Source of the DNA: Chitinophagales bacterium
GTDB taxonomy: Bacteria; Bacteroidota; Bacteroidia; Chitinophagales; JADIYW01
Direction: 5' to 3'
Assembly: GCA_020636535.1 (NCBI GenBank)
Contig: JACJXT010000011.1
Coordinates: forward strand, 1,054,001-1,118,000
Length of the DNA stretch: 64,000 nucleotides
Position 1 is the first letter of the stretch. Every line of letters starts with the position of its first letter. Below the pieces are notes generated by a model. The model worked only from the letters and a program-made list of their open reading frames with translations, was not told where the DNA came from and did not search any database. Shown here piece by piece: positions 28,301 through 35,919 of the stretch. The translations under genes were made by a program, and so were the position numbers.

Positions 28301-30575
28301 AATTACTTTAAACTTGTCTAATTATATAGATTCTATTTTGTATTTAGATTTCGATTATACACATCATAATGAACAAGTAGGTAACGACTTTATTTTTGCT
28401 CGTGGTAGCGATGCAGATACTTGGATAAATATCTACGATTTATTTACAAACAAACCTAATGTAGGAGAATATAAATCAGAAAAGTATATTAATTTATATG
28501 AATTATTAAAAGTGCAAAACAATCAAGATTTTTCTTCATCATTCCAAATAAAAATTCAATTACAACTTACTAATAGAACTTCTAATGTATACAATAACGG
28601 AGGTTATGCATTTGACAATCTAAAAATTTATAATGCAGGAAATGATGCAACAGTAAACTATATACAACAACACAAAGCATATTGTAGTAGCGATTTAAAC
28701 TTTCAACCAATAACAATAAATGTAAAAAACAATACAACTACTACTTATAATAATGTAATAGTTAAATATAGTATTAATGGAACAAATACAATTACAGAAA
28801 CCATTTTACAATTACTGCCATTTGAAAATAAACTCTATAGCTTTACTACGCTTCCAAATATTACAACTCAAGGAAGCTATGCAATAAAAGCTTGGGTAGA
28901 AAATACAGGCGATGTATTCAAACAAAACGACTCATCATCAATACTAGATATTGTAGTACTACCATCGGTAAATCAATTTCCTTACTACAATTCGTTCGAG
29001 CAAGAAGCAACAATGTTAGCTACTGGCGAAAATTCATCTTGGCAATGGACACAACCATATAAGTATTATACTAGAAAAGCTGCCGAAGGAAATAATGCAT
29101 GGACAAATACTCAGTATAAAACATATAATTATAATGAAAAAAGTTATTTGTATGCAGGTTGTTATAATTTTAGTGCATTCACACAAAATCCAAATCTATC
29201 TATAAATCATATTCAAGATATAGAATTCTTAAGCGATTCTGTTTTTGCAGAATATTCTTCAGATGGAGTTACTTGGCAACGATTAGGATGTAAAGATTGT
29301 GGTTATAATTGGTACAATAATTTAATTAACAACTACTGGCAATCAACAACAATTCCTTGGCAAGTTGCTACTACAAAAATTCCAATTGATGATTTTGTAG
29401 ATAAAAGCAATGTGCGTATTCGTTTTAAACTAAATTCAGATGCTGCTGGCGTTGGCGAAGGTTTAGCAATAGATGATTTACATATATATGAACAAAATAC
29501 AAGTATTGCTACAGCCGACTCTGTTTATCTTCACGCAAATTCTACAGGAAGTGGTTGGGTATATTTTTATAACAACGGATTAATTGTTGCTAAGCTAAAT
29601 GACAATGGCACTGCATACGGAAACATCACACTAGCATATAATGTAAAGACTACTAATATAGATGCTTACGAAGGAAAAGTTTTAGTGCCAAGAAATTGGT
29701 ATATACATTCAGATATAGCAATTCAAAATAATATACTAATATATTTTTATTTATTGAATGATGAATGTTTAGCTTATATGCTAGAAGATGATTCTGCTTT
29801 TTGTATGAATGATATTGCTATGTTACACTACAACGGATTTAATGAAAATCTTTCATTAAAAGATAATTTTATTCGCGGCAATTTTCAAACACTATCACCA
29901 AGTCAAGTGCAGTTTCAACCATATCAAAGAGGTTACCAAATTGCGTGTACTATAAATAGTTGGGGCGAGTATTATTTAATAGGAGAGAAGCTCAACGAAG
30001 ATAAAATACCAACAATAGTTTTTAGTGATTTAAATGCTATTCAAGTTAATGATGATGCTTTGGTTAATTGGCAAACAGCACAAGAATTAAATGCAGTCAA
30101 CTTTATTGTACAATATTCTTTTGATGGAATTAACTTTATAAATTTAGATACTGTTCCAGCAACAGGAAATTCGACTTCACAAATCAATTATAATTATATA
30201 GATATTGTAAATGCAATTAACGGAACGGTATTATATTATAGAATTATTGCTACAGATGTTAACGATAAACAGTTCTTTTCACTAGTAGATTCTATTCATT
30301 TTGCAGTTCCGACTTCAATTAAAGAGCAAACAACTACTATAAAAGCATACTTTGCCAATCAACAATTAGTAATAGATAATCAGTTGCTACTAGGAAACTA
30401 CCAAGTACAATTAATAGATATTGTAGGCAAGTCGTATATTAATGAGCAAGTCAATTTTAATCATGCAAGTATTAATATTCCAATAAATCAGTACAAAAGC
30501 ATGGCAGTTGGTACTTATATATTATTAGTCAACAACAACAAACAACGATATTTCGTCAAACTATTTAAATATTAG
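25380..30575 (+). CDS. Giant secreted subtilisin-like (S8) protease with T9SS sorting domain
   Basis: The roughly 1731-residue protein is read from the ATG at 25380, where a signal peptide begins (MKQTILAIFLCLVVLIS); the frame is open to 25281. The S8 catalytic domain spans about 200-480: Asp in ISVGIWDEG, His in FSHPTYVAGAVG (an unusual H-P-T instead of H-G-T), Asn in VVAVGNSAS, and Ser in TYGSSFAAPQVAGMAAAL. Then follow a P-domain-like region, beta-sandwich and CARDB-like repeats, and several jellyroll-like stretches. The last about 80 residues end NQYKSMAVGTYILLVNNNK..YFVKLFKY, a type A T9SS sorting domain. Probably exported and cell-surface attached. Function beyond proteolysis is unknown. 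Confidence 0.92.
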   Translation: MKQTILAIFLCLVVLISKSQHLLPLNATNAKQISNNYQQYYEDDNYAYIVQELNNTADLHLKNVMAYLSNNLYLIRYNKQEWNSKKQQINQPIYCINPQAKLITAIDDNALTEKVIIQLDSYFTDDEIQSFLQKNQINATKIDYNKNFVEATLPIQKINQLTLLPSVLFISKKYDKKNTLYSDSYYMNRLNKAQLDAPNGYDAQAQDISVGIWDEGCIGPHQDLPNYRVFNIDKEYYYSPYFSHPTYVAGAVGMQPNLSSKQYSAAAKAKLYSYDYYNDIIQEIISGIQNYDLSVTNHSYNFATTTCDYSGLYIPEAQYIDELANQYPKVTHVVAVGNSASTCSDFDSYHSVDIGYQSAKNTIVVGWLFADETWVGNSGRGPTTDGRLKPELVTKGFGYTATNPSGGFTATYGSSFAAPQVAGMAAALQGKYKEIYNDIPNAALVKSILCNTAEDLGNPAPDYSYGFGRPDMGRALETLTKNWYIEDIISSNQSKIYNLNITEEQQLKLTLCWTDLAAFPLADKILVNDLDVVLVTPSLDTILPWTLDPNNYTANAVRKKDQLNNIEQITHNNLAAGNYQIIIKANSLQSATQQFAVSYYKDDAQLDIVHPDGGEVLNASATYPIKWNNKQSTTGNIAYSIDGGTSWNTIATDVDMSVGSYSWTTPSVTNNIDSCLIMIEYNGIQDTSNAYFTIAKAVASSNIIINTCNQNANISWTATTNTDKYYLYLLEDGQFRFLDSTNTNNYNLFPIIEGKGYGIAISTKYNDIESNKSDTKTFSWTSNSCTNTNDIGVVDILQPKIGRQFTQTQLTSNEQLAFVVKNLGVNTVNGFFINYKINNGLLKTLAVNHAVIANALDTVYFSINEDLSAIGNYTVVAYTVLPLDTFRFNDTLHYTIKHLANLPITLPWTENYEFNSTVITANTFGIDNMQYSDFYTAKAGRLRTDLNNVYAKDGVHCLNFDNYLDTDTATVDYIITLNLSNYIDSILYLDFDYTHHNEQVGNDFIFARGSDADTWINIYDLFTNKPNVGEYKSEKYINLYELLKVQNNQDFSSSFQIKIQLQLTNRTSNVYNNGGYAFDNLKIYNAGNDATVNYIQQHKAYCSSDLNFQPITINVKNNTTTTYNNVIVKYSINGTNTITETILQLLPFENKLYSFTTLPNITTQGSYAIKAWVENTGDVFKQNDSSSILDIVVLPSVNQFPYYNSFEQEATMLATGENSSWQWTQPYKYYTRKAAEGNNAWTNTQYKTYNYNEKSYLYAGCYNFSAFTQNPNLSINHIQDIEFLSDSVFAEYSSDGVTWQRLGCKDCGYNWYNNLINNYWQSTTIPWQVATTKIPIDDFVDKSNVRIRFKLNSDAAGVGEGLAIDDLHIYEQNTSIATADSVYLHANSTGSGWVYFYNNGLIVAKLNDNGTAYGNITLAYNVKTTNIDAYEGKVLVPRNWYIHSDIAIQNNILIYFYLLNDECLAYMLEDDSAFCMNDIAMLHYNGFNENLSLKDNFIRGNFQTLSPSQVQFQPYQRGYQIACTINSWGEYYLIGEKLNEDKIPTIVFSDLNAIQVNDDALVNWQTAQELNAVNFIVQYSFDGINFINLDTVPATGNSTSQINYNYIDIVNAINGTVLYYRIIATDVNDKQFFSLVDSIHFAVPTSIKEQTTTIKAYFANQQLVIDNQLLLGNYQVQLIDIVGKSYINEQVNFNHASINIPINQYKSMAVGTYILLVNNNKQRYFVKLFKY

Positions 30576-30754
30576 TAGTAAATATATTTTTAATAAGCAA
30601 TAAGAACAAGAAAAGTAAAGACCAAAGCAAAAATGGATTTAAATGCTTCTTGTCCTGAATTTATTTCAGGATCTGGTTCATATTGCCTGTTTATCAACAG
30701 GTAAATATCAAGACAAAATGAACAAAAAGTAACTAGTTCTTGTTTTAAAATATC

Positions 30755-30782
30755 AGAATAAATTTCTAATGCATAATTCAAA
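30755..30782. repeat. Dispersed repeat half-site related to the 2762-2938 element
   Basis: The plus strand reads agaataaatttctaatgcat, continuing aattcaaat. Its complement matches 2762-2795 with few differences around gcattagaaatttattc. It sits in the 226-bp gap between the S8 protease and mnmD, which holds no convincing gene. Confidence 0.5.
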
Positions 30783-30801
30783 TGTGTAATTTTACACTAC
30801 A

Positions 30802-31485
30802 ATGAGAAAAGTAGAATTAGTCACTACGCTAGAAGGCTCACACAGTTTATTTATCGCCGATTTAGACGAACAGTATCATTCAAAATATGGAGCTATTCAA
30901 GAATCACAACATGTTTTTATAAACGCTGGATTAAAATATCAAGCAGAACAATTCAACGAGATAAATATATTAGAAGTTGGTTTTGGTACAGGATTAAATG
31001 CTTTGCTTACCCTACAATATGCTATAGAAAATCAGCTTAAAATAAATTATTATACCATAGAGCCATTTCCATTAGCAGAAGAAATCACTACACAACTCAA
31101 CTATCCAAATTATTTAGAAGAATTTAAAACAGCAAAAAACTATTTTCAAGAGTTACACACAGTTTCTTGGAATGAAAATCATAGCATACATCAAAACTTT
31201 AATTTTACAAAATATCAAACTACACTTCAAGCCATTCAGCTAGCACAACAATTCCACTTATGTTATTACGATGCCTTTGCACCATCAGCACAACCAGAGT
31301 TGTGGACAACGGCCATTTTTCAAAAAATATATGATAACTTATTACCTAACGCAGTATTGGTAACTTATTGTGCAAAAGGTCAAGTAAAAAGAAATTTTAA
31401 AAGTATTGGCTTTCAATTAGAAGCACTTTCTGGACCAAAAGGGAAGCGAGAAATGGTTAGAGCAAAAAAAAATGAAAAAAAGTAA
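30802..31485 (+). CDS. mnmD: tRNA (mnm5s2U34) methyltransferase MnmD
   Basis: This 227-residue SAM-dependent methyltransferase of the MnmC N-terminal (DUF752) family completes the mnm5 modification of wobble uridine. The SAM motif is ILEVGFGTGLNALL (about 57-70). The family signature YYDAFAPSAQPELWT lies at about 155, and the C-terminus ends with GPKGKREMVRA. The FAD-dependent half of MnmC is absent, which is normal for stand-alone MnmD. It overlaps no neighbour. Confidence 0.93.
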   Translation: MRKVELVTTLEGSHSLFIADLDEQYHSKYGAIQESQHVFINAGLKYQAEQFNEINILEVGFGTGLNALLTLQYAIENQLKINYYTIEPFPLAEEITTQLNYPNYLEEFKTAKNYFQELHTVSWNENHSIHQNFNFTKYQTTLQAIQLAQQFHLCYYDAFAPSAQPELWTTAIFQKIYDNLLPNAVLVTYCAKGQVKRNFKSIGFQLEALSGPKGKREMVRAKKNEKK

Positions 31486-31503
31486 AAAAAATATTACCTA
31501 AAA

Positions 31504-31536
31504 TTTGGTAGATTAAAAAATCTTTATATACCTTTG
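31504..31536 (+). promoter_or_regulatory. Promoter of the MarR-type gene
   Basis: TTTG at 31504-31507, a 21-nt spacer and TACCTTTG at 31529-31536 form a full Bacteroidota consensus promoter. The predicted start near 31543 falls in the first of two direct repeats AAACAAATATT (31541-31551 and 31565-31575). These repeats could be an operator for autoregulation; that is inference. Confidence 0.7.
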
Positions 31537-31549
31537 TTGTAAACAAATA

Positions 31550-32071
31550 TTGTTGGGAACAACTAAACAAATATTAACCCTACCAAAGCAATACTCTTCT
31601 AAGTATAATAGAAACTTATTAATGTATGCTAACCTAATTACTACTGCTAGTATGGTAGATAAATTAGCCAATTGCATTTTAAAAAATTTCGATTTAACAC
31701 ATATTCAGTTTAATATTTTAAAAATATTATTTGGAGCTGCAAATAACAATGAACAAGTAACACCAGGAGATATTTCTAAGCGATTAATGTTTGCGAGTTC
31801 TGATTTAACTAGATTATTAGATAGATTAGAAAAAAAGGATTTGATTACTAGAGAAGTAGATCCAACCAACAGACGAAAAATAAATATTAATATTACAGAA
31901 AAAGGAGAGTTGCTTGTATTAGAATATATGCCAATCATGCACCAAGCAACTAATAATTTCTTTGAAGCTTATATTAGTGAAAACGACAGAGAAATTATGA
32001 TTAAAGCATTAGAGGTAATACAAAAAAATGTATCACTAACAAATGTAAAATGTTTAGAAACAATGATGTAA
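31550..32071 (+). CDS. MarR-family transcriptional regulator
   Basis: This 173-residue winged-helix protein has the recognition region GDISKRLMFASSDLTRLLDRLEKKDLITRE followed by the wing DPTNRRKININITEKG, the MarR signature. The start is uncertain: TTG at 31550 or 31553 keeps the N-terminal helix usual for the family, while the first ATG is at 31622. A TTG start would lie only a few bases after the predicted transcription start. No co-transcribed target gene is evident; a terminator follows. Confidence 0.87.
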   Translation: MLGTTKQILTLPKQYSSKYNRNLLMYANLITTASMVDKLANCILKNFDLTHIQFNILKILFGAANNNEQVTPGDISKRLMFASSDLTRLLDRLEKKDLITREVDPTNRRKININITEKGELLVLEYMPIMHQATNNFFEAYISENDREIMIKALEVIQKNVSLTNVKCLETMM

Positions 32072-32111
32072 AAATATACTACTACTACTAACTATTATTG
32101 AATGGAGAGTT

Positions 32112-32150
32112 GAACCAGTCGCTACAAAAGTATCGGCTGGTTCTTTATTT
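32112..32150 (+). terminator. Rho-independent terminator after the MarR gene
   Basis: GAACCAGTCG (32112-32121) pairs with CGGCTGGTTC (32134-32143; one G-T pair) across a 12-nt loop, followed by ttctttatttt. This is the clearest terminator in the window. The rest of the 294-bp gap to the next gene holds nothing else recognised. Confidence 0.8.
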
Positions 32151-32365
32151 TACAGCACTGCCATTTAAAATCAATATGATATTACATACAGACCAAAATT
32201 ATAAACGAATTTATTCTCAATTTATTTCATAAATTTAAAAATACAGCTTCCAAAATCTAGCATATTAGTAGATGGGCAAGTTTGGAATAGTTTATTTTAT
32301 AAATCATATTGGTATAAATTGGAATTTTAATAAGAATACTATAAATTTACACTCAAACTATTGTT

Positions 32366-32923
32366 ATGAACTCAGATAAAACAATTAAAATAGCAATGAT
32401 TCTTTTACTTGTAGCCATTGCTATCAGTAGCAGACTATTACAAGTAATTCCAAATTTTGCTCCAATTGGTGCAATTGCTTTACTATTTGGAGCTTATTTA
32501 CAATCTTCAAAAAAAGCCATATTGCTAACCTTTTTAACCATGTTCATAGCAGATGTTAGTCTAGCGTTCTTAAATGGTTATCCAGTATTTTACAACTCAA
32601 TGATTTTTGTTTATCTAGCATTCTTTATTATTGTATTACTAGGAAGTGTACTAAAAAATCGACAAAAAAATATATTAAATATAAGTGTAACAGCAGTTTC
32701 AAGTTCACTTATCTTTTTTATAGTAAGTAACTTTGGCGTATGGCTAATGTCTGGAATGTATGCAAAGAATAGTCAAGGACTAATCGACTGTTTTATAATG
32801 GGAATTCCGTTTTATAAATATACATTCATCAGTGATATTGCATTTGCAATTAGCTTTTTTATGTTGTGGAAACTAGCATTTTCATTAAATGAAAGCAAAA
32901 CAGCTAAGTCAATAGCTCAATAA
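32366..32923 (+). CDS. DUF6580-family membrane protein (putative transporter component)
   Basis: This 185-residue protein has five to six predicted membrane helices. The conserved N-terminal SRLLQVIPNFAPIGAIALLFGAY pattern is characteristic of the DUF6580 family of ECF-like putative transport proteins in Bacteroidota. The substrate is unknown; some relatives sit near cobalamin genes, but nothing here suggests that. It is a monocistronic gene between a terminator and the phosphohexomutase promoter. Confidence 0.75.
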   Translation: MNSDKTIKIAMILLLVAIAISSRLLQVIPNFAPIGAIALLFGAYLQSSKKAILLTFLTMFIADVSLAFLNGYPVFYNSMIFVYLAFFIIVLLGSVLKNRQKNILNISVTAVSSSLIFFIVSNFGVWLMSGMYAKNSQGLIDCFIMGIPFYKYTFISDIAFAISFFMLWKLAFSLNESKTAKSIAQ

Positions 32924-33002
32924 TTAAATTAAAAAGCTACTAATAAATTTAAAGCATTAAATTCTTAACTAATTGTTATATCAATAGAGCATTATTTTTT
33001 TA

Positions 33003-33034
33003 TTGAAGTATTGATTAGATTATTCCTATTTTTG
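33003..33034 (+). promoter_or_regulatory. Promoter of the phosphohexomutase gene
   Basis: TTG at 33003-33005, a 21-nt spacer and TATTTTTG at 33027-33034 match the Bacteroidota consensus, placing the start of transcription about 13 nt before the TTG start codon at 33054. This short leader supports that start. Confidence 0.65.
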
Positions 33035-33053
33035 AAATCTAAAACAGAAGAAT

Positions 33054-34436
33054 TTGACATTAATCAAATCCATATCAGGCATTAGAGGAACCATTGGAGG
33101 AAAACCTAATGAAGCATTTACACCTATTGATATTGCTAAATTTTCTTTGGCTTTTGGTGAAATCATACTTAAAAAAAATGGCAAAAAAGTAGTAATAGGT
33201 AGAGATGCCAGAATTTCTGGAGAAATGGTATACCATATTGTTGTAGGTAATTTACTAGGTTTGGGTTTAGATGTTGTAGATGTTGGATTGGCAACTACGC
33301 CAACGGTAGAAATGGCTGTAATGGAAGAAAATGCAGATGGTGGAATTATCATTACGGCTAGTCATAATCCAAAACAATGGAATGCACTTAAATTACTCAA
33401 TAAATATGGCGAGTTTATTTCTGCTAAAGTCGGAGAAGAAGTAGTCAAAAAATCAGAGAAAGCTAAGTTTACATTTCCAGAAGTAGATAAACTAGGAAAA
33501 TTAGAACAAAAAGACTATTTAGATTTTCATATAGATAAAATCATCAACTTACCATTTGTAGATATCGAAGCAATTAAAGCAAAGAAATTTAAAGTAGTAG
33601 TTGATGCTGTGAATAGTGTAGGCGGAATTGCAGTACCAAAACTATTAAATGCATTAGGCGTTGATACCATTACAGAGTTGTATTGCGAACCAAACGGTAA
33701 GTTTCCACACAATCCAGAACCATTGCCAGAACATTTAGGAAATTTGTGTACAGAAGTTACACTACAAAAAGCAGACATAGGCATTGCTGTAGATCCAGAT
33801 GTAGACAGACTAGTTTTTGTTGATGAAAGAGGCAATCCTTTTGGCGAAGAATATACATTAGTTGCTTGTGCAGACTATATCTTATCGGTTAAAAAAGGCA
33901 ATACCGTTTCTAATTTGTCTTCTACCAAAGCATTGAAAGATGTTACAGAAAAACATGGTGGCGAATACTTTACTGCTGCTGTTGGCGAAGTAAATGTAGT
34001 AGAAAAAATGAAAGCAGTAGAAGCAGTTATTGGTGGCGAAGGTAATGGTGGTGTAATTTTACCAGATTTACATTACGGAAGAGATGCTTTAGTAGGAATA
34101 GCTATATTTTTAACACATTTAGCTAAATCAAATAAAAGTACTTATAATTTAAGAGCAACTTATCCAAATTATACAATTTCTAAAAATAAAATTAGCTTAG
34201 AAGAAGGCATGGATGTAGATGCGATTATAGAAAAGATAAAAGAAAAATACAGTCAAGCTAAAATAAATACCGAAGATGGTTTAAGGATTGACTTTGACGA
34301 AGATTGGGTACATTTAAGAAAATCAAATACAGAACCAATTATAAGAATCTATGCAGAAAGCAACACCGAACAAACAGCCAATGCCATAGCACAAAAAATG
34401 AAAAGCGACATCATGGAAATAGTAAAAGAATTGTAG
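33054..34436 (+). CDS. glmM: Phosphoglucosamine mutase / phosphohexomutase
   Basis: This 460-residue alpha-D-phosphohexomutase probably converts glucosamine-6-P to glucosamine-1-P for cell-wall synthesis; phosphomannomutase activity is an alternative. The phosphoserine loop is ITASHNPKQWNALK (about residue 100), the Mg-binding DPDVDR lies near 250, the sugar loop GEGNGGVILP near 330, and a phosphate-binding RKSNTEPIIRIYAE segment is C-terminal. The start is TTG (33054): the protein then begins MTLIKSISGIRGTIGG, as in Bacteroidota GlmM homologues, and no ATG precedes the conserved SGIRGT. Confidence 0.92.
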   Translation: MTLIKSISGIRGTIGGKPNEAFTPIDIAKFSLAFGEIILKKNGKKVVIGRDARISGEMVYHIVVGNLLGLGLDVVDVGLATTPTVEMAVMEENADGGIIITASHNPKQWNALKLLNKYGEFISAKVGEEVVKKSEKAKFTFPEVDKLGKLEQKDYLDFHIDKIINLPFVDIEAIKAKKFKVVVDAVNSVGGIAVPKLLNALGVDTITELYCEPNGKFPHNPEPLPEHLGNLCTEVTLQKADIGIAVDPDVDRLVFVDERGNPFGEEYTLVACADYILSVKKGNTVSNLSSTKALKDVTEKHGGEYFTAAVGEVNVVEKMKAVEAVIGGEGNGGVILPDLHYGRDALVGIAIFLTHLAKSNKSTYNLRATYPNYTISKNKISLEEGMDVDAIIEKIKEKYSQAKINTEDGLRIDFDEDWVHLRKSNTEPIIRIYAESNTEQTANAIAQKMKSDIMEIVKEL

Positions 34437-34466
34437 TTAACACTGCAAATTCTTTATTAGTACTTA

Positions 34467-34592
34467 CATTCCAATCAGAGCTATTCGAATAAAATTAAAA
34501 AAAATATACATTCCACTCAGAGTTATTCGAAGAAAACTCTGAGTATGTTAAATACATTTAAACTTTCGTGTTGTCAGAAGTTTCCTTCTGAC
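34467..34592. repeat. Cluster of dispersed hairpin repeats
   Basis: A degenerate copy (cattccaatcagagctattc, 34467 on) precedes a full copy at 34509-34566 containing the hairpin CTCAGAGTT...AACTCTGAG (34516-34524 with 34535-34543). A perfect hairpin GTCAGAAG-TTTC-CTTCTGAC (34573-34592) follows. The full copy recurs at 35859-35915. The last hairpin shares aagttt-ccttctgacattt with the 100-bp repeats at 24 kb. Confidence 0.8.
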
Positions 34593-34771
34593 ATTTAATA
34601 AACTTCACCATTTTTATGCATTCTACACTCTGCTTCCTGTCAACACAAAACAATTCTCACAAAAAATAATCTTACCATTTCCATATATTTTAATAAATTT
34701 TAATGTTTCTTTCCATCTAACATAATACTATACCATTTATTTTTTATTTTTACTTTAGAATAATAATTAAA

Positions 34772-34936
34772 ATGGAAGTTGATAAAATCAAAATAGAAGC
34801 TCAACACTTAGAAAAACTAAAAGCCAATTTACAAAAAACAGATACAGAAAGGTTTTTAATGACTACACAACTAATGAAAATTGGTATTATGCTTAAAAAT
34901 GCCAAAGTAGAACACAAACTATATATTAAGAAATAG
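34772..34936 (+). CDS. Small 54-residue protein, unknown function
   Basis: The ATG at 34772 opens a 54-codon frame (MEVDKIKIEAQHLEKLKANL..., ending LKNAKVEHKLYIKK). The composition is charged and helical, with heptad-like spacing (I-K-I-E-A-Q-H-L-E-K-L) suggesting a short coiled coil, and codon use resembles the neighbours. A TTAGAA-rich stretch precedes it, but no strong ribosome site is seen. It lies within the segment bracketed by the 58-bp direct repeats. I do not recognise a family; it could be spurious. Confidence 0.5.
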   Translation: MEVDKIKIEAQHLEKLKANLQKTDTERFLMTTQLMKIGIMLKNAKVEHKLYIKK

Positions 34937-35024
34937 AATATGGATATTGTTTGCTTATTCTGAACTCAGTCTTAATTATAATTGAAAGTAGAAGGCAATA
35001 TAAAAAAATATTATCAAACACTCA

Positions 35025-35435
35025 ATGAATAACAAGATAACATATTTAACATCATTTGAAGATATTAATCAATATATACTTACAGATTTTTTTGTTGGTT
35101 GGTCAAATAAACCAAAAATGGAAACGCTACAGCAAATTTTAGTAGCATCAAAATATAAAGTAATAGCTATAGATACAACTAAAAATAAAATAGTTGGTTT
35201 TATTTATGCTACAACAGATAATTATTTATCAGCATATATTCCACTATTAGAAGTATTGCCAGAATATCAGAAAAAAGGAATTGGCACAAAACTACTAGAA
35301 ATATTATTAGAACAACTTGCTGAGTTTTATATGATAGATTTAAGCTGTGATTCGAGTTTGATTGAATATTATAAAACAAAAGGATTTCAACAAAGCAATG
35401 CTATGATTATAAGAAATTATAATAAAATAAATTAA
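35025..35435 (+). CDS. GNAT-family N-acetyltransferase
   Basis: This 136-residue acetyl-CoA-dependent acetyltransferase has the core motif A as VLPEYQKKGIGTKLLEILLEQL (about 80-101), preceded by the beta-strand segment AYIPLLEVLPEY. The C-terminal YYKTKGFQQSNAMIIRNY is the usual GNAT end. The substrate cannot be predicted. It is 17 nt upstream of the DUF3781 gene and probably co-transcribed with it. Confidence 0.88.
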   Translation: MNNKITYLTSFEDINQYILTDFFVGWSNKPKMETLQQILVASKYKVIAIDTTKNKIVGFIYATTDNYLSAYIPLLEVLPEYQKKGIGTKLLEILLEQLAEFYMIDLSCDSSLIEYYKTKGFQQSNAMIIRNYNKIN

Positions 35436-35452
35436 GAAACTACAAACTGAAA

Positions 35453-35716
35453 ATGAATATTAACAAACCTGAGATTTTAAATAATATTGGCTACACTGAA
35501 CTTGTTTACAACAGAATAAACAAAAAGCTAAAAAGTAGCTATACAAGAATTCAGATTGAAGCGTTGATTTTTCAAACAATACAAGACACGCCAGAAAAGT
35601 ATTTTCAGAAAATTGGAAAGAATTATTATATCTCAAACATTGAAAAAAATATCAAAATAACAGTAAACTCAAATACATTTAGTATTATTACTGTTGACAC
35701 AATTACTCAAAACTAA
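35453..35716 (+). CDS. DUF3781-family protein
   Basis: This 87-residue protein carries the conserved YTELVYNRINKKLK start of DUF3781, then KYFQKIGKNYYISN, and ends with INSNTFSIITVD-like text (here VNSNTFSIITVD). The function of the family is unknown. It is a small soluble protein with no signal or membrane segment. It follows the GNAT gene in a small-gene cluster with signs of horizontal movement. Confidence 0.8.
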   Translation: MNINKPEILNNIGYTELVYNRINKKLKSSYTRIQIEALIFQTIQDTPEKYFQKIGKNYYISNIEKNIKITVNSNTFSIITVDTITQN

Positions 35717-35818
35717 TTAAATATAAATTTTAACTGGCGAAAGAAGCGTAGGAAGAAAAAATGCGGCGGCTAAGCGTGGATATTAGCGTGGAGCGATCAT
35801 TTTTTCTTGATTTTTTGT

Positions 35819-35842
35819 AACTTTTGTATCAAGACAAAAGTT
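35819..35842. terminator. AACTTTTGT-ATCAAG-ACAAAAGTT hairpin (second copy)
   Basis: A perfect 9-bp stem with a 6-nt loop, preceded by tcttgattttttgta as at 24111-24148. It lies between the convergent DUF3781 and helicase genes and can serve both strands. The upstream 35740-35800 text (gaagcgtagg, gcggcggctaagcgtgg) is GC-richer and looks like another interspersed repeat. Confidence 0.55.
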
Positions 35843-35858
35843 AAGCTGTTCTCTACTA

Positions 35859-35915
35859 CATTCCACTCAGAGTTATTCGAAGAAAACTCTGAGTATATTA
35901 AATATAATTTAAACT
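35859..35915. repeat. Second full copy of the 58-bp hairpin repeat
   Basis: The first 38 bases (cattccactcagagttattc onward) are identical to 34509-34546, and the next 19 differ by a few bases. The hairpin CTCAGAGTT/AACTCTGAG lies at 35866-35874 and 35885-35893. Together the two copies bracket the three small genes at 34772-35716 as direct repeats. Confidence 0.85.
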
Positions 35916-35919
35916 TATA

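Noticed and set aside
30590..30781. 63-codon minus-strand frame
   Set aside because: It contains the same dispersed repeat half-site. Its only similarity is to the frame at 2654-2866; no ribosome site or conserved context is seen.
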